From assembly GCA_964619535.1 (NCBI GenBank), contig CAZUEX010000001.1, positions 186,001 to 250,000 of the forward strand: DNA of 64,000 nt. Direction: 5' to 3'. Position 1 is the first letter of the stretch; each line of letters opens with the position of its first letter. The translations under genes and the position numbers were made by a program. The notes under the pieces were generated by a model. It searched no databases and was not told where the DNA came from. It was given only the letters and a program-made list of their open reading frames with translations. This stretch comes from Leptonema sp964619535 (GTDB taxonomy: Bacteria; Spirochaetota; Leptospiria; Leptospirales; Leptonemataceae). Below are positions 26,954 through 35,322 of this stretch, piece by piece.

Positions 26954-29218
26954 ATGCGCAAGAATCTTCCCGTTACGAATCAGGAGTATCGTTTACCTGA
27001 GGGGATTACACTTGTCAGTCGCACTGATTCAAAAGGCCGAATAACCTACACGAACGACGCATTTGTAGAAGTGTCCGGGTTTACGCGAGAAGAGCTTGTC
27101 GGTCAGCCACACAATTTGGTCAGGCATCCGGATGTACCGCCCGAAGTCTTCCGTGATATGTGGAGCTGCCTGCTTGCCGGGCGCCCCTGGTCCGGTGTTA
27201 TCAAAAACAGACGAAAGGATGGTGATCACTACTGGGTAAGGGCCAACGTGAATGCCATCAAAAACGGTGGATTCCATTCGGTACGCTTTGCTGCCAGCCG
27301 AGGGGAGGTTGCAGAAGCCGAACGACTGTATGAAACTCTGCGTGGTGACTCCGGCTATGGCCTGGAAAGCGGTCGGCTGGTGAAGAAGAATCGATGGTGG
27401 AAGCTGCGTCGATTCCTGCAGCACATCTCGCTGCGTCAGCGCTTCCTTGCCTTTATCATTACATTTACTGCATTGTTCGCCTACATTCTGGTGTATGCCT
27501 GGATCAGCGTGTTTACGGCAAGGGATGCGATGCATTCTGTTTATCAACAGGAGTTTACAACCCTTGGTCTGATCTATGAGATCGCTGGCCTGCAGACCCG
27601 TACCGATCGGGAGATGTTACTGGCCTACCAGCATGCTCCCGATTCTGCAACTCGCGGGCTGCATGCCCATCCTGTTTCGTTACACCTGGATCGGATCGAG
27701 ACCTACCTTGAGTCCATGGACAGCAGCTGGGCAAGGCTTAAGTCTATGGGACTGGATGATGAAGGCCGGGGCCTGGCAGAATCCTATCATGAAAAAGAGA
27801 AGCTGTGGCGACAGTCTGTTCTTTCAAATCTCGCTGCCATGCGATCCGGGCAGTTCGACCGGGCAAGGCTTGCCAGCTATCTTAGCAGAGGACGCCAGTA
27901 TTCCGATGAGATGACAGAACTGGCAGATCAGCTGAAGATGTATGAAGAGGCTCTGGTCCAGGAACAGATTGATGGAGCGGATGCACGGTACCAGGCCCTG
28001 GTTGTTACCTTTACGGTGGCGTTGCTGCTTCTTTCCGTGGTCGTTGTTGTTGGCTTTTCTGCGGGGCGAAGATCGATACGTCTCAGTCGTGAGGCTATGT
28101 ATGCTGCCAGGCGCATAGCTGATGGCGAAATAGAAAAGGGGATTTCGGTGCAGGGCTACGACGAATTCGCCGAGCTGATGGCATCCCTTGAGGTTATGCG
28201 CAATAACCTTATGGAGCTGCTGGGCGAGTTGCGTATCGAAATGGACCAGCTGCGTATCCAGGGCTTTCAAGAGGATACATCGCGGTACGATTTTCATGCC
28301 ATGATTGCCGCCAGCACGGAACTACGCGGTAGCATACGATCCCTTCTGCACGAAACACAGGATACGGTAACCCGCTTAAGGGATGAGGCTAAGGCACTGG
28401 ATCAATCTGCCGAAAACAGCTTGAAGCGATCTGTGCTGCAGCAGGAGTCGACGACGACCATGGCTGCCTCGGTGGAAGAGCTTCTCTCTTCTATTGAACA
28501 CGTGGCCGGTCGAGCCGCCGAAACCAAGCAAACTGTGCAGTCATCGGCAGAACGCCTGGGGCTTGGAGAGCAAACAATACAATCCCTGCTTTCCGATGTG
28601 CGAAAGATTTCAGAAGCCGTGACGGTATCGGCGGGCACGATCCGGGCCCTTGGGGATGAAACGGTTCGCATTGCTGAGATTCTATCACTGGTAAGAGAGA
28701 TTACCGATAGAACCAATCTTCTGGCGCTCAATGCAACCATTGAGGCTGCCCGTGCCGGTGATTCCGGTCGTGGCTTTGCTGTTGTGGCAGATGAGGTTAC
28801 AAAGCTGGCTGCTCGAACGAGTGATGCAACCGTACAGATCCATGAAATGGTCGGTCGCATTCAGTCCGGGGCAAAGAATGCAGCCGACAGCATGGAAGAA
28901 ACCGTAGCGCTTGCAACGAACGGTAGCAACCTTGCTTTCAAGGCCAATGAGGAGCTTGCTCATATCCGCGAAGCCAATGCGGTGATCGTTGAGGCCGTTA
29001 CAGGGATTGAACAGGTTCTACAGGAGCAGGAGATCAGTGCAGGCAACATTTCCGAGCTTGTTTCTGCTGTGGCAGAAAATTCTGATCGTCTGATCGGGGA
29101 TGCAGAGCATACCCGTCAGGCTGCAGGAGCCATGGGGACGATGGCAGCATCCCTGCAGAGCCTTGTTTCTCGTTTCGAGATTCGTGATGAAGTGATCCAG
29201 AAATCTTCTGAAACCTGA
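26954..29218 (+). CDS. Methyl-accepting chemotaxis protein with N-terminal PAS domain
   Basis: The product is a 754-residue chemoreceptor. A cytoplasmic PAS domain occupies about residues 15-115, with the Aer-like NLVRHPDVP segment that in Aer-type sensors lies near a FAD or ligand pocket. Transmembrane helices are at about 160-185 and 345-368, enclosing a helical periplasmic sensor region. A HAMP region follows, then the long signalling coiled coil with the highly conserved tip DRTNLLALNATIEAARAG near 585-605. It should form arrays with CheA and CheW and respond to redox, energy state or an internal ligand. ATG 26954 is chosen because AGAGGA lies 8 bp upstream; an ATG at 26950 is out of frame. 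It lies beside cyclic-nucleotide and cyclic-di-GMP genes. Confidence 0.95.
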   Translation: MRKNLPVTNQEYRLPEGITLVSRTDSKGRITYTNDAFVEVSGFTREELVGQPHNLVRHPDVPPEVFRDMWSCLLAGRPWSGVIKNRRKDGDHYWVRANVNAIKNGGFHSVRFAASRGEVAEAERLYETLRGDSGYGLESGRLVKKNRWWKLRRFLQHISLRQRFLAFIITFTALFAYILVYAWISVFTARDAMHSVYQQEFTTLGLIYEIAGLQTRTDREMLLAYQHAPDSATRGLHAHPVSLHLDRIETYLESMDSSWARLKSMGLDDEGRGLAESYHEKEKLWRQSVLSNLAAMRSGQFDRARLASYLSRGRQYSDEMTELADQLKMYEEALVQEQIDGADARYQALVVTFTVALLLLSVVVVVGFSAGRRSIRLSREAMYAARRIADGEIEKGISVQGYDEFAELMASLEVMRNNLMELLGELRIEMDQLRIQGFQEDTSRYDFHAMIAASTELRGSIRSLLHETQDTVTRLRDEAKALDQSAENSLKRSVLQQESTTTMAASVEELLSSIEHVAGRAAETKQTVQSSAERLGLGEQTIQSLLSDVRKISEAVTVSAGTIRALGDETVRIAEILSLVREITDRTNLLALNATIEAARAGDSGRGFAVVADEVTKLAARTSDATVQIHEMVGRIQSGAKNAADSMEETVALATNGSNLAFKANEELAHIREANAVIVEAVTGIEQVLQEQEISAGNISELVSAVAENSDRLIGDAEHTRQAAGAMGTMAASLQSLVSRFEIRDEVIQKSSET

Positions 29219-29224
29219 GCCTTA

Positions 29225-29254
29225 CAGAGAGTCGGTTCTGTATGTAACTCTCTG
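29225..29254. terminator. Hairpin between convergent genes
   Basis: A perfect 8-bp inverted repeat (CAGAGAGT at 29225-29232 and ACTCTCTG at 29247-29254) with a 14-nt loop sits just after the chemoreceptor stop and before the end of the convergent GGDEF-EAL gene. No T-run follows, so intrinsic termination is uncertain. Confidence 0.3.
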
Positions 29255-29285
29255 CAACAGGCGAGAAAAGGCCGGCCTGGCGTTT

Positions 29286-31019
29286 TCAAGCGCCTCGAAG
29301 GCCAGGTTCCTTCGTGACAGGGCTGTCGATGGGGTGCAGGGATGCTCCTTGCTTTAGCAGATCCAGGAACTCTGCAAAGGGCATGGGAGGCCGGAACAGG
29401 TAACCCTGCATCCGATCTGCCCCCATATAATACAGGGTCTGTCGCTGCTCTTCATTCTCGATACATTCAGCAACGATATTCAGGTCCAGCATCAGTGCCA
29501 GGGAAACGATGCTATGGGTGATGACCGCCGCTTTGGAGTCATACATGGACTTGCGAACAAAGGAGCCGTCGATCTTGAGAACGTCGATGGGTAACTCTGA
29601 TAGATAACGCAGAGATGAGTTTCCCGTTCCGAAGTCATCAAGAGCGACACGCACACCGATCTCTTTAATCGGAGCAAGCAGGGCAGCCGGATTGCCCTGC
29701 AGGGCAATGCCCGTTTCGGTTACCTCGAACTCCAGTTTTGCAGGGTCAATGCCGGCAGCGGTGATTTTCTCAAAGGCCTTATCCGGGAATCCGGGGTCAA
29801 TGAGCTGAGCGGTAGACACATTAATGGCAAGAAAGTCAATGTCGACGCCATCTTCGTTCATGGTCTTCATATCGCGAAGAACCTGCTCAAGAACCCACAT
29901 CCCGATGTCACGAATGATGCCACTTCGCTCTGCTATGGGAATAAAAACCGCCGGTGATACGTCGCCCAGTTCGCTGCTCGTCCAGCGAATCAGGACCTCC
30001 GCACCCAGGGGATTGCCTTCACTGATATTCAGGATTGGATGATAGCAAAGACGGAATTCGTTGTTCAGAAGTGCTTTTCGAAGTGCTGACTCTACGGCAA
30101 TCCCGTAGCGGACGCTTTCGTGTCGTATCTCATTCCAGTGACAGAACCTGTCTTTTCCGTTCTGTTTGGCCACCATCATGGCTTCGTTGGCATTGCGGAT
30201 CAGGTCTTCGGGTGTATGGCCGTCCTGAGGATACATGGCAATGCCACCACTGACAGACATGCGAACCGTGGACGATGCTGCATGAACAGATTTTAGAATC
30301 CGATTGGTTACAGTATGGATTGCATCGAGGCTATCAAAGCCTGGCAGTACTGCCACGAACTCGTCGCCTCCAAAACGGGCTACGGTGTCACTGATGCGAA
30401 GCGATGCAACTATGGTATTGCTCACAAGCCTTAGCAGGGCATCCCCTTCGGGATATCCAAGGGTTGCATTGATGAGCTTGAAGTCATCGATGTCGATGAA
30501 CAAAACAGCGAGATGTTTTTCATCGCGCTGTGCATGACGTAATGCCAGATCAAGAACTTCATTGAACAGTTGGTGGTTGGCCAGGCCTGTAAGTGAATCA
30601 TGCAGGGCCATATATCGTACCCTGCTCAGGGCATGTTGCTTCTGCTTCACAATGCGTTCCATCTGCTTCTGGATGTCGCGAAGATGGCCGATGCCCGTGC
30701 CGAGCAGTATCTGAACCAGACCGTTGATCAGGACGCTTTTGTAGAACAGTTCTGGATCTGCTGCTGTCAATCGGTGTAGAAACAGGGTGTTAATCGAGCT
30801 TATCAGAAACCCGGCTGCGATACCATAGCGCTTTCCTCCGAGGGCAAGAATGGCAGTGGGAAGCAACGAGAAAAGTAGCATCATGGTTTTGAATCCGTCT
30901 GCTACTGACATCATTGCAGCCAGATAGAGGACAATACAGAGAATGCCGGCAAAGAGTGGGTTTCTCTTTTGTTTTAAATCTAAAACAAGATGTAGCAATT
31001 GTCGTCTGAGTACGGCCAT
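29286..31019 (-). CDS. Membrane GGDEF-EAL protein (cyclic-di-GMP turnover)
   Basis: The product is 577 residues. The N-terminal 120 residues hold about four hydrophobic helices, likely a membrane sensor. The GGDEF domain (about 140-300) is canonical: RFGGDEF, preceded exactly five residues earlier by RISD, an RxxD inhibitory site. The EAL domain (about 315-560) has EVL in place of EAL but keeps the metal and catalytic residues in EVTET, LDDFGTG and LKIDGSFV, so phosphodiesterase activity is plausible. The later motif AEGVET reads AECIEN. Most likely it is bifunctional, with feedback control of the cyclase half; which activity dominates cannot be told from sequence. It lies 126 bp downstream of the K+ channel gene on the same strand. 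Confidence 0.93.
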   Translation of the reverse strand: MAVLRRQLLHLVLDLKQKRNPLFAGILCIVLYLAAMMSVADGFKTMMLLFSLLPTAILALGGKRYGIAAGFLISSINTLFLHRLTAADPELFYKSVLINGLVQILLGTGIGHLRDIQKQMERIVKQKQHALSRVRYMALHDSLTGLANHQLFNEVLDLALRHAQRDEKHLAVLFIDIDDFKLINATLGYPEGDALLRLVSNTIVASLRISDTVARFGGDEFVAVLPGFDSLDAIHTVTNRILKSVHAASSTVRMSVSGGIAMYPQDGHTPEDLIRNANEAMMVAKQNGKDRFCHWNEIRHESVRYGIAVESALRKALLNNEFRLCYHPILNISEGNPLGAEVLIRWTSSELGDVSPAVFIPIAERSGIIRDIGMWVLEQVLRDMKTMNEDGVDIDFLAINVSTAQLIDPGFPDKAFEKITAAGIDPAKLEFEVTETGIALQGNPAALLAPIKEIGVRVALDDFGTGNSSLRYLSELPIDVLKIDGSFVRKSMYDSKAAVITHSIVSLALMLDLNIVAECIENEEQRQTLYYMGADRMQGYLFRPPMPFAEFLDLLKQGASLHPIDSPVTKEPGLRGA

Positions 31020-31145
31020 ACAGAGACAGTAGACGAAGAGAGGATGAATTACTCAAAAAGTTTGTAGCAGATTCTGTCAGGATCAGGATGAGGACGTGGG
31101 TTCGTCACTCATCACCTGTTTACCGGGTCCCATCAGAAAGATCTG

Positions 31146-32138
31146 CTACCCGGCCCGCAGAATAAAGTGTGCATCGGGGGCAAAGACCATGCGGCCGTCA
31201 CAGTACCTGACTGCGATCACGGTAAATCCTCCCTTACGGAAGTCCGTTTCGCGGAGGGGTTTGTTGCAGAATACGTCGCTTTCTGTGACATCGTGCATCT
31301 TCATCTCGAAATCGTAATGAGCCCTGTCTGTAACGACCGAAAGAAAGTCATCGACTTCAGGATTGAGGAAGGCACGCGCAATCTGCACTCCACCTGCATG
31401 GTAGGGAGAGACCACCTTGTTTGCACCCGCCTGGAGCATCTTGGAGCGACTCGATTCCAGGGAGATGCGTGTGTGAATGAACAGGGAGTCATTCAGGCTA
31501 CGGGCGGACAGCACAACAAAAAGGTTGTCTGCATCGGTCGGTAGAACGGCAGCAAGGCCTCTTGCCTTTTGAATGCCGGCCTCGATCAGCGATTCTTCCA
31601 GAAGGGCATTCTTGATCAGGATGGGCCAGCGGTGTTTGTATTCCGATACGATGGAATCGGGATTCTGTTCGATGAAGATAAAAGGAATGCCGGCCTTTTC
31701 CAGTTCCAGTCCTATGGCAAAGGCCATGCGACCTCCGCCGCATATGATGTAGTGGTCTTTCATTTTTGATATCTTCCTGTTGATGCCCAGCTGGGTCATC
31801 ATCTCCGCGAAGCGGTGGTCGAGCAGCCCCTGGGCAAGGGAATTCAATGCCGTGGCATAGAAGATTACCCCACCGATGAGCAGCAGTATGGTAAACAGGC
31901 GTCCGCCCTCGGAAAGGGGATGCGTTTCACCAAAGCCGACGGTGGTCAGGGTGATCACCGTCATGTACAGTGAGTCAAGTAAACTCCAGCCTTCGATCAG
32001 TCTGTAGCCAAACGTGCCCGATAGCAGAAGCGAGCTTAAAAACAGGATGGGCCTGTTGATCTGGCGGACCATGTCACGCCACTCTGAGTCGGCGCCTTGC
32101 ATTCTGCCCCAGCTATCCACATCGTCGGGCGATGGCAA
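31146..32138 (-). CDS. Two-transmembrane potassium channel with RCK (TrkA-N/TrkA-C) domains
   Basis: The product is 330 residues. Two transmembrane helices (about 27-47 and 83-105) flank a pore loop with the selectivity filter TTVGFGE. GFG instead of GYG is a tolerated variant in K+ channels. A Rossmann RCK domain starts at about residue 130 with YIICGGGRMA, the nucleotide-binding glycine loop, and EQNP at the end of the second strand. A TrkA-C-like part follows at about 250-330. The design matches MthK/Kch-type ligand-gated channels that control K+ flux and membrane potential. It is the last gene of a tight minus-strand run; its ATG is 8 bp after the SUFU-like gene. Confidence 0.92.
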   Translation of the reverse strand: MPSPDDVDSWGRMQGADSEWRDMVRQINRPILFLSSLLLSGTFGYRLIEGWSLLDSLYMTVITLTTVGFGETHPLSEGGRLFTILLLIGGVIFYATALNSLAQGLLDHRFAEMMTQLGINRKISKMKDHYIICGGGRMAFAIGLELEKAGIPFIFIEQNPDSIVSEYKHRWPILIKNALLEESLIEAGIQKARGLAAVLPTDADNLFVVLSARSLNDSLFIHTRISLESSRSKMLQAGANKVVSPYHAGGVQIARAFLNPEVDDFLSVVTDRAHYDFEMKMHDVTESDVFCNKPLRETDFRKGGFTVIAVRYCDGRMVFAPDAHFILRAG

Positions 32139-32146
32139 GGTTTTTG

Positions 32147-33196
32147 TCAGCCGGCAAACATGCGCTTCAGCCGGAAATCTACTCCCCTGGCTCTTGCAAC
32201 GAGCACGTCTTCCTGCGTTGCCGGCACTGCAAAAAGAGGACGAATCGGATAACGCTCATCATGCAGCGGAGCGGGAGGAATTGCCGGCCAGCCTGCATCG
32301 CCAGCCTGGGCCGTGATCAAGAAATCGCAGATGGCTTCCGTTCGCCCGCTTTCGTAGATATGACCATGGTCAAAGAAGCGTCCGGTCTTCCAGGGATAGG
32401 CTGCAATGCGGCCCAGAATAGAGGGGATGTACTGCGGGGCGCCTGGAAAGAAGGTAAAGATCTCGGTGTGAAGCACCTCATCGGGATTTTCGTGATACAT
32501 CTCGATTCCAGGCTGCGGTTGTCGTCCCATCCCGAGCGTGACGAAAACCCTGCTGCCTTCAGGCACGGCAGCAGGTGCCCGTAGATCGAGAGTTACGTCA
32601 TCAAACTGAACGATGGCAAGGGGAGGAATCTTCTGATCGACGGCATAGTACTGTGAATGTTTTCCCAGAAAGGACTCGTAGTAGGCAAGCATCCGATCGC
32701 GGTAGCCTTCCCAGTCGCCTTTTCGCGTGCGTCGGTTCCAGAACTCTCTGTTTTCTTCAAGCCTTGTATAGAGTCCGGAATCCCCGGGGGGAAGGGGGAT
32801 GGTCGATGCCTCATATCCCCGTGCCTCGCGGGCATAACCCTGAACATAATCATGCCCTGCCCAGGGTGGCAGGACGGCCTCTACCTCTCCATTTACATAG
32901 AGGGTTACCCCTGTTCCATCCGGAAACCAGATGAGGTCAAGCTCTTCGGGAAGCAGCGGGGGCGATCCTTCTGTATGATTGCAGTTGGCCGCCTTCATCA
33001 AAGGCGCCATGCCACGGACCGGCGCATCGTCCGCCTCTGCAGGGGCAGGCAGCAAGTTTCGTACCCAGACGGCAGATGGCTCGATGGCCGATCCTTCTGC
33101 CGGAACCCGATACAGGTAGATCGTACGACCATCGTCCTCTACAAAGGCAGCAGCATTCCCGTAGGGGTTTTCTTCTTCGATCAGAATATGGCTCAT
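32147..33196 (-). CDS. SUFU (suppressor-of-fused) domain-like protein
   Basis: The product is 349 residues, cytoplasmic, with no signal peptide. The C-terminal half contains VFVTLGMGRQPQPG, EIFTFFPGAPQYIP, FFDHGHIY and a final PLFAVPATQEDVLVARARG. This order resembles the bacterial suppressor-of-fused fold, a domain found in many bacterial immunity and housekeeping proteins. The N-terminal half carries a beta-rich segment with YRVPAEG and LPEELDLIWFPDGTG that I cannot place. It is encoded 3 bp after thioredoxin and 8 bp before the K+ channel, so it is co-transcribed with both. Molecular function is unknown. Confidence 0.55.
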   Translation of the reverse strand: MSHILIEEENPYGNAAAFVEDDGRTIYLYRVPAEGSAIEPSAVWVRNLLPAPAEADDAPVRGMAPLMKAANCNHTEGSPPLLPEELDLIWFPDGTGVTLYVNGEVEAVLPPWAGHDYVQGYAREARGYEASTIPLPPGDSGLYTRLEENREFWNRRTRKGDWEGYRDRMLAYYESFLGKHSQYYAVDQKIPPLAIVQFDDVTLDLRAPAAVPEGSRVFVTLGMGRQPQPGIEMYHENPDEVLHTEIFTFFPGAPQYIPSILGRIAAYPWKTGRFFDHGHIYESGRTEAICDFLITAQAGDAGWPAIPPAPLHDERYPIRPLFAVPATQEDVLVARARGVDFRLKRMFAG

Positions 33197-33198
33197 AA

Positions 33199-33510
33199 TT
33201 AAAGGTACGGCTCAAACTCTGCCTTTAGCCGGTCCAGTGGAGCCGCTCCGCTCAGCCGGTGAACCTCTTTGCCGCCTTTAAAAAGGATGAGGGTGGGAAT
33301 GGAGCTGATGCCAAAACGTTGCGACAGCTCGGGCTTCTCGTCGGTATTGACCTTGATTACGGTGACGCGTCCCTTCCACTGCCGTGCCAGCTCTTTGACG
33401 ATGGGAGCAAGCATATGGCAGGGCCCACACCAGTCGGCCCAGAAATCGACCAGAACGGGCAGGGAATGCTGTTGAATCAGATCATCAAAACGTGCGGGTA
33501 AGGTTTCCAT
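33199..33510 (-). CDS. trxA: Thioredoxin
   Basis: The product has 103 residues with the full thioredoxin fold, the active site FWADWCGPC at about residues 23-31, and the conserved cis-Pro in SSIPTLILFKGG. It reduces disulfides in cytoplasmic proteins such as ribonucleotide reductase and peroxiredoxins, and is re-reduced by thioredoxin reductase (not in the window). No signal peptide is present. Its place in a tight operon with a SUFU-like protein and a DUF151 protein is not the usual trxA setting, so it may be a dedicated or secondary thioredoxin. Confidence 0.95.
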   Translation of the reverse strand: METLPARFDDLIQQHSLPVLVDFWADWCGPCHMLAPIVKELARQWKGRVTVIKVNTDEKPELSQRFGISSIPTLILFKGGKEVHRLSGAAPLDRLKAEFEPYL

Positions 33511-33557
33511 AGTCTTTATCAGCTTCTTCTGCAGACCGTGCAGGTCTGCGCGATGCC

Positions 33558-34139
33558 TTAGTTTTCCTGTTTGAAGTCACGAATGCGGTCGCGAAGCCTT
33601 GCCGCATCTTCGTAATTTTCGCTTTCGATGGCCCGCTGTAACTGCTCCTGCAGGCGTTCCAGGTCGCTACGCTCATCAGAGGAACTGTCCTCGCTTTCGG
33701 CCTTTTCTGCACTGTCGCTTTCATCACCGATGACGACCGCAGCATCCCGATACACCTTCTCATGCATGAAGATCGGGCAACCGGATCGAATGGCCAGGGC
33801 CACAGAGTCCGAAGGCCGCGCATCAATCTCAAGGATGCGATCCTCATGCTGTATGACGATGCGGGCATAAAAGATGTTCCCGATAATATCATTGATGACA
33901 ACGTGAAGCAGACGGGCCTCCATCTGTTGAAAGATGTTGATCATCAGATCATGGGTATTGGGACGTGGCGGAGTGATTCCGTCCAGGGCACTGGAGATCG
34001 AATAGGTTTCCAGGGGACCGATAAAGATGGGTACCACCTTCGGCGACGTGGAGCCCACAGGCTTGAAAAAGAGAGCAAAGCCAACGTTTGTGATGGACAC
34101 GTCGGCGATGTTGACTTCCATCAGGTCGTCCGGCATCAT
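33558..34139 (-). CDS. DUF151 bifunctional-nuclease family protein with C-terminal UVR motif
   Basis: The product is 193 residues. Residues 1-130 are a DUF151/BFN domain: VPIFIGPLE, RPNTHDLM and RPSDSVALAIR are all highly conserved in the family. BFN proteins from plants and Thermotoga-type bacteria have been linked to nuclease activity, but the general role is unsettled. After an acidic Ser/Glu linker, residues 160-190 form a UVR motif (LQRAIESENYEDAARLRDRI), the helical hairpin also found in UvrB, UvrC and ClpC. That arrangement is common in this family. Start 34139 or the next Met codon (34136) are equivalent choices; no strong ribosome binding site is visible. Confidence 0.92.
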   Translation of the reverse strand: MMPDDLMEVNIADVSITNVGFALFFKPVGSTSPKVVPIFIGPLETYSISSALDGITPPRPNTHDLMINIFQQMEARLLHVVINDIIGNIFYARIVIQHEDRILEIDARPSDSVALAIRSGCPIFMHEKVYRDAAVVIGDESDSAEKAESEDSSSDERSDLERLQEQLQRAIESENYEDAARLRDRIRDFKQEN

Positions 34140-34181
34140 ATAGAAACAAGGATTTCAGGGATTGCTGATTCGGCAAGTAAT

Positions 34182-34745
34182 CTACAGTGAGCGGGATGGT
34201 TCTTCTCCATCCCCCTGCACCGGATTCCAGCCTGAAAGGTGCAACAAAATCTGCCTTTTCACAGATAAGGAAGAGTCTTTCAGGGGCAGGATCAGCTCAA
34301 GCTCCAGTGGGAAGAGCGCCATATCGATCTTCTCGTCTGCGATGTCGTTTTTTCGCACAAAATGCAGCAGTTCTGTACCGAGATAGTCAAAACACCAGAT
34401 GCCGTCTTCGTCGGTGCGGAATCCTTCCAGCTCCCCTTCGACGGCCACCAGCTGTTGGCGCGGATCGCTCAGTCTGTAATGGCATGCCTGCGGAATCGGG
34501 CCGTCGATGGCCGATTTCTTGATCCGCATGCCCGGAGTGATCTTTGCATGAAAGTAAAGGAAATGCGAAAACTCCGTCCAGGTATGCAAAGGCCGGGGAG
34601 GCGGTGGAACGTCATAGGCCTGGCCTGGCCGAACGGTACAGCGGCCGCCTGAAAACAGATCACAGGCATACACGGGGCTTTCCGTGCATGACAGTGCGGT
34701 GGCCATCATAAGGACTGCAAGGGACAGAAAGGCGAACGGCTTCAT
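34182..34745 (-). CDS. Predicted lipoprotein, unknown function
   Basis: The product is 187 residues. The signal peptide MKPFAFLSLAVLMMATALSC ends in a relaxed spirochaete-type lipobox (ALSC). The mature chain has four further cysteines (YACDLF, GRCTVR, QACHYR, IWCFDY) that could form two disulfides outside the cytoplasm, and a PPPPRP linker. No known domain was recognised. The start overlaps the stop of the DUF4416 gene (ATGA), and it is followed 42 bp later by the DUF151 gene. Confidence 0.75.
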   Translation of the reverse strand: MKPFAFLSLAVLMMATALSCTESPVYACDLFSGGRCTVRPGQAYDVPPPPRPLHTWTEFSHFLYFHAKITPGMRIKKSAIDGPIPQACHYRLSDPRQQLVAVEGELEGFRTDEDGIWCFDYLGTELLHFVRKNDIADEKIDMALFPLELELILPLKDSSLSVKRQILLHLSGWNPVQGDGEEPSRSL

Positions 34746-35269
34746 TCCTGGCTGACAATCAGTCGCAGATCGTTGAAGGCAACGAGAATTTCAGGGCTGC
34801 GGTAGAAATCCGGAGTGTGCAGCCACGGGCGATAGGACATCTTTTCAAAATAGTACAGGGCCTCGCCATAGATGCCACCGTACAGATAGATGCGGTGAAA
34901 GTCATCTTCCAGGGCCGTACGTACGGCCCCGAAGACATGAACATATCCTGGATCCAGTTCCACCAGGAGCCGACCGTCCTTTTGCATACGCATCTCCAGG
35001 GAAAGGCAGCGTCGACGTAAATCGACAAGCTCTTCCCGGGCAATCGGTCGTTCAAAGCTGAGAACGCGAAAATGACGATAGTCATGTCCTCCATAAAGGG
35101 AGGGTACGGGAAGTAAAGGATCGGGATTCGTTTCAAAGTCGATCTTACCGAATTCCGAGGTGATCCGTTTTCTCATGTCATGGTAGTGTTGATCCTCATC
35201 AAAGGCGGCGGCAATATAGAAACGTGCTGCAGGGGGTTCTTTGAGAGGAGGTTTCCACTTCGCAGACAT
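34742..35269 (-). CDS. DUF4416 family protein
   Basis: The product is 175 residues from ATG 35269. An in-frame TTG at 35308 would add 13 residues, but the domain begins after MSAKWKPPLKEPPAARFYIA. The sequence follows the DUF4416 pattern: GGHDYRHFRVLSFERPI, then RLLVELDPGYV, HRIYLYGGIYGEALYY and TPDFYRSPEILVAFN. The family is widespread in anaerobes and spirochaetes and its function is unknown. It is the first gene of the minus-strand operon running to the K+ channel and is divergent from the AAA+ gene, with about 50 bp between them for both promoters. Confidence 0.8.
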   Translation of the reverse strand: MSAKWKPPLKEPPAARFYIAAAFDEDQHYHDMRKRITSEFGKIDFETNPDPLLPVPSLYGGHDYRHFRVLSFERPIAREELVDLRRRCLSLEMRMQKDGRLLVELDPGYVHVFGAVRTALEDDFHRIYLYGGIYGEALYYFEKMSYRPWLHTPDFYRSPEILVAFNDLRLIVSQE

Positions 35270-35322
35270 ACTTCGAAAGACCCCCTGTAGATCAGGGGTC
35301 AAATACAATTTGACATCATGCG

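Noticed and set aside
31064..31149. A 9-bp inverted repeat (GTAGCAGAT / ATCTGCTAC) plus an overlapping CCGGGT/ACCCGG pair between the K+ channel and GGDEF-EAL genes
   Set aside because: The loop is long, there is no T-run and no family of switches was recognised; it could be chance.
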